In this document: positions 1 through 5,863 of the stretch, in pieces
Layout of the letters: each line of letters starts with the position of its first letter
Position numbering within the stretch: position 1 is the stretch's first letter
NCBI GenBank assembly: GCA_023447015.1
Contig: JAEXPG010000082.1
Coordinates: 1 to 8,362, forward strand
Reading direction: 5' to 3'
Length of the DNA: 8,362 nucleotides
Source of the DNA: Verrucomicrobiota bacterium
Lineage (GTDB): Bacteria; Verrucomicrobiota; Verrucomicrobiia; Opitutales; Opitutaceae
Notes under the pieces: model-generated
The model's input: only the letters and a program-made list of their open reading frames with translations
Databases searched by the model: none
What the model was told of the DNA's origin: nothing
Made by a program: the position numbers and the translations under genes

Positions 1-1766
1 CGCGCGTGTACGACGCCTTCAGCCCCGAGGGCCGCGCGATCTACTTCAAGCACATCAAGAGCGGCCTGCTCGACGTCGGCGTCGACGCCCTCTGGATGGA
101 CGGCACCGAGGTCGAGGTCGGCGGCGCGTGCCACGATCCGATCGAGGTCGAGCGCGACATCAAGGGTCTCGGCCGCAACGCGCTCGGCGACTTCACCCGC
201 TACCTCAACCCCTACACCCTCGTGACGACGAAAGGCACCTACGAGGGCCAGCGCGCCGCGAGCGACAAACGCGTCTTCACGCTCACCCGTTCCGCTTGGG
301 CCGGCCAGCAGCGCTACGCCGCGCTGCCGTGGTCGGGCGATACCTCCTCGAGCTGGGCCACGTTCCGCGCCCAGATCTCCGGCGGCATCAACGTCGCCAT
401 GGCCGGCCTGCCGTACTGGACGCAGGACACCGGCGGTTTCTTCGTCCATTTCCCGCAGGGCGAGAAGAACCCCGAGTACCAGGAGCTCTTCGCCCGCTGG
501 AACCAGTTCGCGATCTTCAACCCGATCTACCGCATCCACGGCGCGGACATCGAGCGCGAGCCCTACCTCTTCAAGACCCTCGCGCCCGAGATCTACGACT
601 CGCTCCTCGGCGCCGCGCAACTGCGCTACCGCCTCCTGCCCTACGTCTACTCGCTCGCCTGGCGGAGCACGGCCGACGCGTACACGATGATGCGCGGCCT
701 CCCGCTGGACTTCCCCGACGACCCGAAGGTCCGCCAGACTGACGACGCCTTCCTGTTCGGCCCCGCGTTTCTCGTGCACCCCGTCACTCGCGCGATGTAC
801 CACCTGAGCGATCCGCCGCCGGCAACGATCCCCGCCGCGGTGCTCCGCACGCCCGACGGCCAGCCCGGTCTCGCCGTGCAGTATTTCGCCGGTGTCGATT
901 TCGAGAAACCCGCCGGCAAGACCGTCGACACCAATCTCGAGCACGCCTGGCCCGGCCCGCCGCTCGCCAACCCGCCGCCCGGCCTCGACGGTTTCGACAA
1001 CTTCTCCGCTCGCTGGGAAGGCACGCTCACCGCACCCGAGGACGGCGAATACGAGTTCGCTCTCGAGTACGACGACGGCGCCCGCCTCCACCTCGATGGC
1101 CGCCTCCTGATCGACGATTGGAGCTACGGCGCAAAACGCCTCCGCAGCGCCAAGGTCACGCTCACCCGCGGCCAGAAGGTCGCCATGAAGGCGGAGTTCC
1201 ACCAAGGCGGCCAGTCGCGTTTCTTCCGCCTCGCGTGGCGCACGCCCAGCGAGCGTTACGCCCTCGCGAACCAGCCCAAGAACAGCGATTTCTCGTCGGC
1301 CACCTACCTCCCTGCCGGCGCCGACTGGTACGACTTCTGGACCGGCGCGCGCCACACCGGCGGCCAGTCGGTGTCGATGGACTGCCCGCTCGGCGCCTTC
1401 CCGCTCTACGTGCGCGCCGGTTCCATCGTGCCGATGGGCCCGGCCGATCTCCAGTACGCCACCGAGCGCCCCGACGCGCCCTACGAGATCCGCATCTACC
1501 CCGGCGCCGACGCCACGTTCACCGTCTACGAGGACGACAACGAGACCTACGCCTACGAGCGCGGCGAGCGCGCCACCTATGAACTCAAATGGGACGACGC
1601 CACGCGCACGCTGCGCATCGGCGCCCGCGAGGGTTCGTTCCCAGGCCTGGTCGCAAACCGCGAGCTCACGATCGTCGTCGCCGACTCCCCCTCCAGCGCA
1701 CCCCAGTCCGTTCGCTACACCGGCGAACCGATCACCGTCCACCTGTCCCCCGAGAAGGCACGCTAG
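1..1766 (+). CDS. GH31 alpha-xylosidase-like glycosidase with inserted PA14 domain, 5' end missing
   Basis: Glycoside hydrolase family 31, a retaining exo-enzyme probably releasing alpha-xylose (as from xyloglucan). The frame is open from the left edge (first full codon at base 3), so the GTG at base 6 is only an internal Val and the N-terminal domain lies outside. Numbering from that Val as 1: the nucleophile motif WMDGTE puts the nucleophile at Asp32 (bases 99-101), and PWSGDTSSSW puts the acid/base at Asp112 (339-341). The GLPYWTQDTGGFF and RIHGADIEREPYLF stretches resemble alpha-xylosidases more than starch-type alpha-glucosidases. The barrel ends near residue 262. A PA14 module follows (about 288-412; EYDDGARLHLDGRLLIDDW core), then the rest of the proximal C-terminal beta domain (LPAGADWYDFWTG, 435-447) and a DUF5110-like domain (about 480-560). 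PA14 modules often bind glycans. The gene converges on the AraC gene. Family assignment is firm; alpha-xylosidase specificity is inferred and another alpha-glycoside is possible. Confidence 0.92.
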   Translation, partial: RVYDAFSPEGRAIYFKHIKSGLLDVGVDALWMDGTEVEVGGACHDPIEVERDIKGLGRNALGDFTRYLNPYTLVTTKGTYEGQRAASDKRVFTLTRSAWAGQQRYAALPWSGDTSSSWATFRAQISGGINVAMAGLPYWTQDTGGFFVHFPQGEKNPEYQELFARWNQFAIFNPIYRIHGADIEREPYLFKTLAPEIYDSLLGAAQLRYRLLPYVYSLAWRSTADAYTMMRGLPLDFPDDPKVRQTDDAFLFGPAFLVHPVTRAMYHLSDPPPATIPAAVLRTPDGQPGLAVQYFAGVDFEKPAGKTVDTNLEHAWPGPPLANPPPGLDGFDNFSARWEGTLTAPEDGEYEFALEYDDGARLHLDGRLLIDDWSYGAKRLRSAKVTLTRGQKVAMKAEFHQGGQSRFFRLAWRTPSERYALANQPKNSDFSSATYLPAGADWYDFWTGARHTGGQSVSMDCPLGAFPLYVRAGSIVPMGPADLQYATERPDAPYEIRIYPGADATFTVYEDDNETYAYERGERATYELKWDDATRTLRIGAREGSFPGLVANRELTIVVADSPSSAPQSVRYTGEPITVHLSPEKAR

Positions 1767-1797
1767 GTTCCTTGCGCGCCAACTGCGCCGCAGGCGC

Positions 1798-1817
1798 GAC
1801 CCGCAGTCCTGCGGGTC
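1798..1817. terminator. Candidate bidirectional terminator hairpin between convergent genes
   Basis: A perfect inverted repeat, GACCCGCAG-TC-CTGCGGGTC, lies in the 49-bp gap between the GH31 stop and the convergent AraC gene and includes two bases of the AraC stop codon. In practice it would fold as a 7-8 bp stem with a 4-6 base loop. A smaller GCGCC/GGCGC inverted repeat (1785-1797) lies just before it. There is no T-tract on either side, so this is not a classical intrinsic terminator. Position and symmetry are the only support. Confidence 0.35.
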
Positions 1818-2766
1818 ACTGGCGGGGTGCTCGCACGGCGAGCGGAGACGACGCGCCCGGTCGTGCCGCGTCTCTGTCCTCCTGCGCGCACTCCACCCGC
1901 GCCCGTTGGGCGAGGAACGCGGCCGGCGCACATCCGTGGACCCGCTTGAACGCGCGCGAGAAATGGAACGGGTCCATGCCGAGCACCTCGGCCGTCTCGC
2001 CCACATTCCGCACCTGCCCCTCAAGGAGGATGGCCGCATGGTTCATCTTCAGCCGCATCAGGAATCGATAGGCGGGCACCCCCGCGAAGCGGCGGAAGAG
2101 TCGGCTGAGGTATTCGGGCGCGACCCGACAGGCCGCGGCCGCCTCCTCCGCGGTGCGGATCGTGAGGAACTTCTGCTCCATGTGTTCGCGACACCGCAGG
2201 AACGTCTGCCGCGCCTGCGCCGAACGGCCGCCGCCCTCGAGCCGCCCCTCGCCCACGACGATGAGCAGGATCCGCGCATGCAGGGCCGCCAACGGTCCCA
2301 CCGCGGCAGTGCCCCGCCCGGCGGCGTCGAACAGCCGCTCGAACGCCGCCTGCACTTCGTCGGGGGCCGCCACCGCCAGACAGGTGCCGGGCGCCAGCCC
2401 TGCGGCGACCATCGCGCGTCGCGCCTCCGGCCCCTCCAGATCGACAAAATACTTCGACAGGCCCTCCGCCGGATCCGGTGTGATCGAGTGCGCCACGCCG
2501 GGACCGTAGGTGAAGACCGCGCCCCGGCTCAGCCGATGCTCTCGCGCGTCGATGCGCAGCCGCCCGCTCCCACCGGCCACAAACTCCAACCCGAAGTACG
2601 GGAACTCCGCACGGTCGATCCGATAGCCGGGGGCGGTCCGCTCCCAGCCACCTGAGACCACTGCGAGCCCGCGTTCGGGCCGCTCCTCGGGCGCGAGGAA
2701 AAACCGCCGCGCCGCGGTCACCTCGGCGGACATGAAGGCGGGGAGAGCCTGCGTACGTGCAGCCAT
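1816..2766 (-). CDS. AraC-family transcriptional regulator with N-terminal cupin sensor
   Basis: A 316-residue transcription factor, likely sensing a sugar or sugar acid and controlling the divergent catabolic operon. Residues about 33-115 look like the AraC-type cupin ligand-binding/dimerisation domain (short beta strands, GRLRIDAREHRLSRGAVF, then GPGVAHSI). Residues about 185-290 form the AraC DNA-binding domain with two helix-turn-helix units: the first near 205-226 (AEEAAAACRVAPEYLSRLFR), the second near 254-278, with the family signature VLGMDPFHFSRAFKRVHG followed by P281. Length is typical. The start at 2766 is the first ATG; Met12 (ATG at 2733) is an alternative, and neither has a clear ribosome binding site. 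The C-terminal tail after residue 290 is low-complexity and probably disordered. It is transcribed away from the lactonase operon across a 197-bp region that carries candidate binding sites, one of which overlaps its own start codon. Family certain; inducer and targets inferred from position. Confidence 0.93.
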   Translation of the reverse strand: MAARTQALPAFMSAEVTAARRFFLAPEERPERGLAVVSGGWERTAPGYRIDRAEFPYFGLEFVAGGSGRLRIDAREHRLSRGAVFTYGPGVAHSITPDPAEGLSKYFVDLEGPEARRAMVAAGLAPGTCLAVAAPDEVQAAFERLFDAAGRGTAAVGPLAALHARILLIVVGEGRLEGGGRSAQARQTFLRCREHMEQKFLTIRTAEEAAAACRVAPEYLSRLFRRFAGVPAYRFLMRLKMNHAAILLEGQVRNVGETAEVLGMDPFHFSRAFKRVHGCAPAAFLAQRARVECAQEDRDAARPGASSPLAVRAPRQ

Positions 2767-2963
2767 TCGTCATGAGGCTGGCCGCGGCAGCCGCCACGGC
2801 AACACATCAAGAATGGTCATGCACCGGACAAGAACGGCCATTCTTCTCCGACGCGGAATCCGATACCCTCGCCGTTGTCGCGCCGCGCACCGTGCCGGCG
2901 CCCGCCCCATCGTCCCCGCTTCGTCGCCCGCCCGGCTTCCTTCCCTCGCCCTCGGCCCCTCCC
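2767..2963. promoter_or_regulatory. Divergent control region between the AraC gene and the sugar operon
   Basis: This non-coding stretch separates two divergent start codons and should hold both promoters. It contains the repeat cluster listed separately at 2808-2846. A weak forward promoter can be imagined directly next to the repeats (TTCTTC at 2841-2846 and GATACC at 2862-2867, 15-bp spacer). It is far from consensus, as expected for an activator-dependent promoter, and I would not call it on its own. From about 2868 to the GTG at 2964 the sequence is C-rich, with no clear ribosome binding site or stable hairpin. The frame open through this region before the GTG encodes proline-, alanine- and arginine-rich sequence with no family resemblance, so I treat it as untranslated. 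Confidence 0.6.
2808..2846. promoter_or_regulatory. Candidate AraC-family operator: direct repeats 21 bp apart plus an inverted copy
   Basis: CAAGAATGGTCAT (2808-2820) and CAAGAACGGCCAT (2829-2841) match at 11 of 13 positions and start exactly 21 bp apart, two turns of the helix. A third copy of the AAGAATGG core lies on the opposite strand at 2838-2845 (CCATTCTT on +), so 2830-2845 is a 16-bp palindrome with one mismatched pair. AraC-type proteins characteristically bind direct repeats about 21 bp apart, one per monomer of a dimer. The position between the regulator and the divergent operon fits. Binding is inferred, not shown. Confidence 0.55.
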
Positions 2964-3800
2964 GTGCTCATCGACGCCCATCAACATTTCTGGCACTACT
3001 CCGCGGCCGAGTACGATTGGATCGACGAATCGATGGCCGCGATCCGGCGCGATTTCCTCCCGGCCGATCTGCTCGCCGCCGGGCAGGACACCGACCTGGA
3101 CGGCTCCGTGGCCATCCAAGCCCGGCAGTCGCTCGAGGAGACCGCCTGGTTGCTGCAACTCAGCGAAACCTGCGCGGCGATCAAGGGAGTGGTCGGCTGG
3201 ATGCCGCTCGCGCGCGAAGGCGCCGCCGTGGCCGCGCGCCTCGACCGTTACCGCACCCATCCGCGCTTCAAGGGCGTGCGCCATGTGCTCCAGGCGGAAC
3301 CCGACGCCTACTTCGCCGATGCGGGATTCAACGCCGGCCTGGCCGCTGTCGCAGAGCGCAACCTCACCTATGATCTCCTGATCAAGGCCCCGCAACTGCC
3401 GGCGGGAATCGCGCTGGTCGATCGGCACCCGAATCTTCGGGTGATCCTCGACCACATCGCGAAGCCGGTCGTCGACGGTCCGCCGCCCCTCGCGTGGCGC
3501 GAACAGATCCGCGAACTCGCGCGCCGCCCCAATGTCTTCTGCAAGTTCTCGGGCGTCGTCACCGAGGTGCCGCGCTGGCGTTGGTTCCCGGAACTGCTCC
3601 GGCCCTATTTCGAGGTGGTGCTCGAGGCGTTCGGACCGCGGCGCCTGATGTTCGGCTCCGACTGGCCCGTCTGCCTGGTGGCGACCGACTACCAGCGTTG
3701 GCATGCCCTGGTCGCCGAGTTCATCCGGCCGCTCCCACCCGCCGAGCGCGCGGCCATCCTGGGCGCCACCGCCGTATCCGCCTACCACCTCTCCCCCTGA
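2964..3800 (+). CDS. Amidohydrolase-family sugar lactonase (L-fuconolactonase/L-galactonolactonase-like)
   Basis: Predicted 278-residue metal-dependent hydrolase of the amidohydrolase-2 (PF04909, COG3618) group, which opens aldonolactones such as L-fucono-1,5-lactone. The GTG start at 2964 is chosen because the product then begins MLIDAHQHFW, the usual N-terminus of the family; the frame stays open upstream but encodes nothing family-like. Visible active-site elements: HxH at His6/His8, the GVRHVLQAEPD segment (about 104-114) typical of the fuconolactonase group, LDHIAKP with His164 after strand six, and GSDWPV with Asp233. Length is normal and no domain is missing. It is the first gene of the probable operon; only 5 bp separate its stop from the dehydrogenase that should produce its substrate. 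This pairing of aldose dehydrogenase and lactonase is known from oxidative L-fucose and L-rhamnose routes. The lactone hydrolysed (fucono, galactono, rhamnono or arabinono) cannot be read from the sequence. Confidence 0.9.
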   Translation: MLIDAHQHFWHYSAAEYDWIDESMAAIRRDFLPADLLAAGQDTDLDGSVAIQARQSLEETAWLLQLSETCAAIKGVVGWMPLAREGAAVAARLDRYRTHPRFKGVRHVLQAEPDAYFADAGFNAGLAAVAERNLTYDLLIKAPQLPAGIALVDRHPNLRVILDHIAKPVVDGPPPLAWREQIRELARRPNVFCKFSGVVTEVPRWRWFPELLRPYFEVVLEAFGPRRLMFGSDWPVCLVATDYQRWHALVAEFIRPLPPAERAAILGATAVSAYHLSP

Positions 3801-3805
3801 TTGCC

Positions 3806-4759
3806 ATGCAACGCCGTCCGCTGGGCACCACCGGCCTCCACGTCTCCATCCTCAGCTTCGGCGCCTCCTCGCTCGGCGGCGTCTTCCGTCCGACCGACGA
3901 CGCCGCGAGCATCCGGACCGTCCACACGGCCCTGGATCTCGGCATCAACTTCATCGACGTCTCGCCCTATTACGGCGCCACGCGGGCCGAGACCGTGCTC
4001 GGGCGCGCGCTCAAGGGCGTCGCCCGCGACCGCTACCTCCTGGCCACCAAGGTCGGCCAGTACGGCGAGGGCGAATTCGACTTCTCCGCCGCACGGGTCA
4101 CCCGCAGCCTCGACGAGAGCTGCGCGCGCCTCGGCGTCGACCACGTCGACCTGCTGCAGTGCCACGACATCGAGTTCGCCGCGCTCGACCAGATCGTCGA
4201 GGAGACGCTGCCCGCGCTGCTCGCGCTCAAGCGCGCCGGACGGATCGGCCACATCGGCATCACCGGCCTGCCGCTCAAAGTCTTCCCCGCCGTGCTCGAC
4301 CGCACCCCGCCCGGCCTGGTCGAGACCATCCTCTCCTTCTGCCACTACGAGCTGAACGACACCTCGCTCGACTCGCTGCTCCCGTACTGCGCGCAGCGGC
4401 GCGTCGGGGTGATCAACGCCTCGCCCACCGGCATGGGCCTGCTCACCCCGCGGGGTGTGCCGCCTTGGCACCCCGCGCCGCCCGCGCTGGTCGCCGCCGC
4501 CCGCCGCGCCGTCGAGTACTGCCAGTCGGTCGGCGCCGACATCGTGAAGCTCGCGATCCAGTTCTCCATCGCTAACCCCGGCATCGCCACGACCCTCGTC
4601 GGCAGCGCCGACCCCGAAAACATCCGCCGCAACATCGCCTACGCGGACGAACCGCTCGATCAGGCGCTCCTCGGCCGGGTGTTGGAGCTGCTGCAACCGG
4701 TCCACAACCACAATTTCACCCGCGGTCGCCCCGAAAACCGCGATCCGATCCTCGCCTGA
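3806..4759 (+). CDS. Aldo/keto reductase, L-galactose/L-fucose 1-dehydrogenase type
   Basis: Predicted 317-residue NAD(P)-dependent oxidoreductase with the aldo/keto reductase TIM barrel, expected to oxidise the anomeric carbon of an L-sugar to the lactone. The start is the ATG 5 bp after the lactonase stop; it gives the standard opening RRPLGTTGLHVS. The open frame further upstream only overlaps the lactonase gene. The catalytic tetrad is complete: Asp51 and Tyr56 (NFIDVSPYYG), Lys82 (LLATKVG) and His120 (LLQCHDIEF). The segments HDIEFAALDQIVEETLPAL, GHIGITGLPL, FCHYELNDTSLDSLLPY and SPTGMGLLTPRGVPPWHPA resemble, from memory, plant L-galactose dehydrogenase as well as bacterial D-threo-aldose/L-fucose dehydrogenases. 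L-Fucose is 6-deoxy-L-galactose, so both substrates are plausible. Cytoplasmic, no signal peptide. The tight spacing with the lactonase supports a dehydrogenase-lactonase pair. Family firm; substrate inferred. Confidence 0.9.
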   Translation: MQRRPLGTTGLHVSILSFGASSLGGVFRPTDDAASIRTVHTALDLGINFIDVSPYYGATRAETVLGRALKGVARDRYLLATKVGQYGEGEFDFSAARVTRSLDESCARLGVDHVDLLQCHDIEFAALDQIVEETLPALLALKRAGRIGHIGITGLPLKVFPAVLDRTPPGLVETILSFCHYELNDTSLDSLLPYCAQRRVGVINASPTGMGLLTPRGVPPWHPAPPALVAAARRAVEYCQSVGADIVKLAIQFSIANPGIATTLVGSADPENIRRNIAYADEPLDQALLGRVLELLQPVHNHNFTRGRPENRDPILA

Positions 4760-4778
4760 CCTCCTGCCTTCCTTGCCG

Positions 4779-5807
4779 ATGAAAAGCATTCTGCTTGTCG
4801 AACCCGGCGTGTTCCGCGCCGAGGAACTCCCCGAACCCCCGTTGCCCGGCGCGGGCGAGGCGCTCGTGCGCGTGCACCGCGTCGGCGTCTGCGGCACCGA
4901 TCTCCATGCCTTCCGCGGCAAGCAGCCGTTCTTCACCTACCCGCGCATCCTCGGCCACGAACTCGGCGTCGAGGTGCTCGCCGTCGGGGCGGACGTGACC
5001 GCGGTGAAACCGGGCGACCGGTGCGCCGTCGAACCGTACCTGAACTGCGGTCGCTGCATCGCCTGCCGCCGCGGCAAGCCCAACTGCTGCGCGCAGATCA
5101 GGGTCCTGGGCGTGCATGTCGACGGCGGCATGCGCGAGCGTTTCCTCGTGCCGGCGGCGAAGCTGCACCCCTCGTCGAACCTGACCTTTGATCAACTCGC
5201 GCTGGTCGAGACGCTCGGCATCGGCGCCCACGCCGTGGAACGCGCCGCGCTCGCCGCGGGCGAAACGGTGGCCGTGCTCGGCACCGGCCCGATCGGGCTT
5301 GCCGTGATCCAGTTCGCCCTCGCCGCCGGCGCGCGCGTGCTCGCGGTCGACCTCAACGCCCGCCGCCTCGCCTTCTGCCGCGAGCGCCTCGGCCTCGCCG
5401 CCGACGCCACGATCGACACCACCGCCACGCCCGAGGTCGCGGCGCGCCTGGCCGAGCTGACCGGCGGCGACCTGCCCACCGCCGTCTTCGACGCCACCGG
5501 CAATCCCGCCTCGATGGCCGCGGCGTTCAACTACCCGGCGCCTGGCGGCCGGCTCGTTTTCGTCGGGCTCTTCCCGGGCGACGTCACCTTCAACGACCCC
5601 AACTTCCATCGCCGCGAGCTCACGCTGCTCGCCAGCCGCAACTCCCGGCCCGAGGACTTCCGCCACATCCTCGACCTCGTCGAAGCGGGTCGCGTCGACA
5701 CCAATCCATGGATCACGCACCGGGCCGAGCTCGCAGCGGTGCCGGCACAGTTCGCCGGCTGGACCGATCCCGCCGCCGGCGTGCTCAAGGCCATGATCTC
5801 GCTCTAG
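4779..5807 (+). CDS. Zinc-dependent medium-chain alcohol dehydrogenase, L-galactonate 5-dehydrogenase (LgoD)-like
   Basis: Predicted 342-residue enzyme of the medium-chain zinc alcohol dehydrogenase group (COG1063). The ATG at 4779 is preferred over the in-frame TTG two codons earlier because MKSILLVEPG is a usual family opening. Catalytic zinc ligands: Cys38 (VCGTD) and His60-Glu61 (GHE). Structural zinc: Cys90, Cys93, Cys96 and Cys104. Rossmann motif GTGPIG; the next strand ends in an acidic residue (VLAVDLN), which favours NAD+ over NADP+. The segments GTDLHAFRGKQPFFTYPR, VLGVHVDGGM, VFVGLF, DPNFHRRE and SRNSRPEDF closely match my memory of E. coli LgoD (YjjN), which oxidises C5 of L-galactonate to D-tagaturonate. 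It starts 19 bp after the aldo/keto reductase, so it could act on the aldonate made by the two enzymes before it. Sorbitol- or threonine-dehydrogenase-like activity is the main alternative. Family firm; reaction inferred. Confidence 0.88.
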   Translation: MKSILLVEPGVFRAEELPEPPLPGAGEALVRVHRVGVCGTDLHAFRGKQPFFTYPRILGHELGVEVLAVGADVTAVKPGDRCAVEPYLNCGRCIACRRGKPNCCAQIRVLGVHVDGGMRERFLVPAAKLHPSSNLTFDQLALVETLGIGAHAVERAALAAGETVAVLGTGPIGLAVIQFALAAGARVLAVDLNARRLAFCRERLGLAADATIDTTATPEVAARLAELTGGDLPTAVFDATGNPASMAAAFNYPAPGGRLVFVGLFPGDVTFNDPNFHRRELTLLASRNSRPEDFRHILDLVEAGRVDTNPWITHRAELAAVPAQFAGWTDPAAGVLKAMISL

Positions 5808-5863
5808 CATCCTCTCCCCTCCGCCCCCCCGGCCAACCCCGAGCCGCATCGTCACCCCAAGGC

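Noticed and set aside
1579..2655. 358-codon plus-strand open frame running from the GH31 tail across the AraC gene
   Set aside because: It overlaps the GH31 3' end in another frame and is antisense to an intact AraC regulator; Arg/Pro-rich, no domain.
2757..2963. N-terminal extension of the lactonase to an ATG at 2757 or 2772
   Set aside because: It would overlap the AraC start region and the operator repeats, and the extra residues are low-complexity and unlike the family N-terminus, which begins at the GTG at 2964.
3494..3805. N-terminal extension of the aldo/keto reductase inside the lactonase gene
   Set aside because: The added residues are a frame-shifted reading of the lactonase; the ATG at 3806 gives the standard family N-terminus.
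3782..5855. Two long minus-strand open frames (384 and 379 codons) opposite the two dehydrogenases
   Set aside because: Low-complexity acidic and arginine-rich products with no recognisable domain. The opposite strand holds complete enzymes with all catalytic residues.
5708..5863. N-terminal extension of fucP overlapping the end of the zinc dehydrogenase
   Set aside because: The extra 52 residues are Arg/Pro/Ser-rich and out of frame with the dehydrogenase; the ATG at 5864 gives a normal permease N-terminus.
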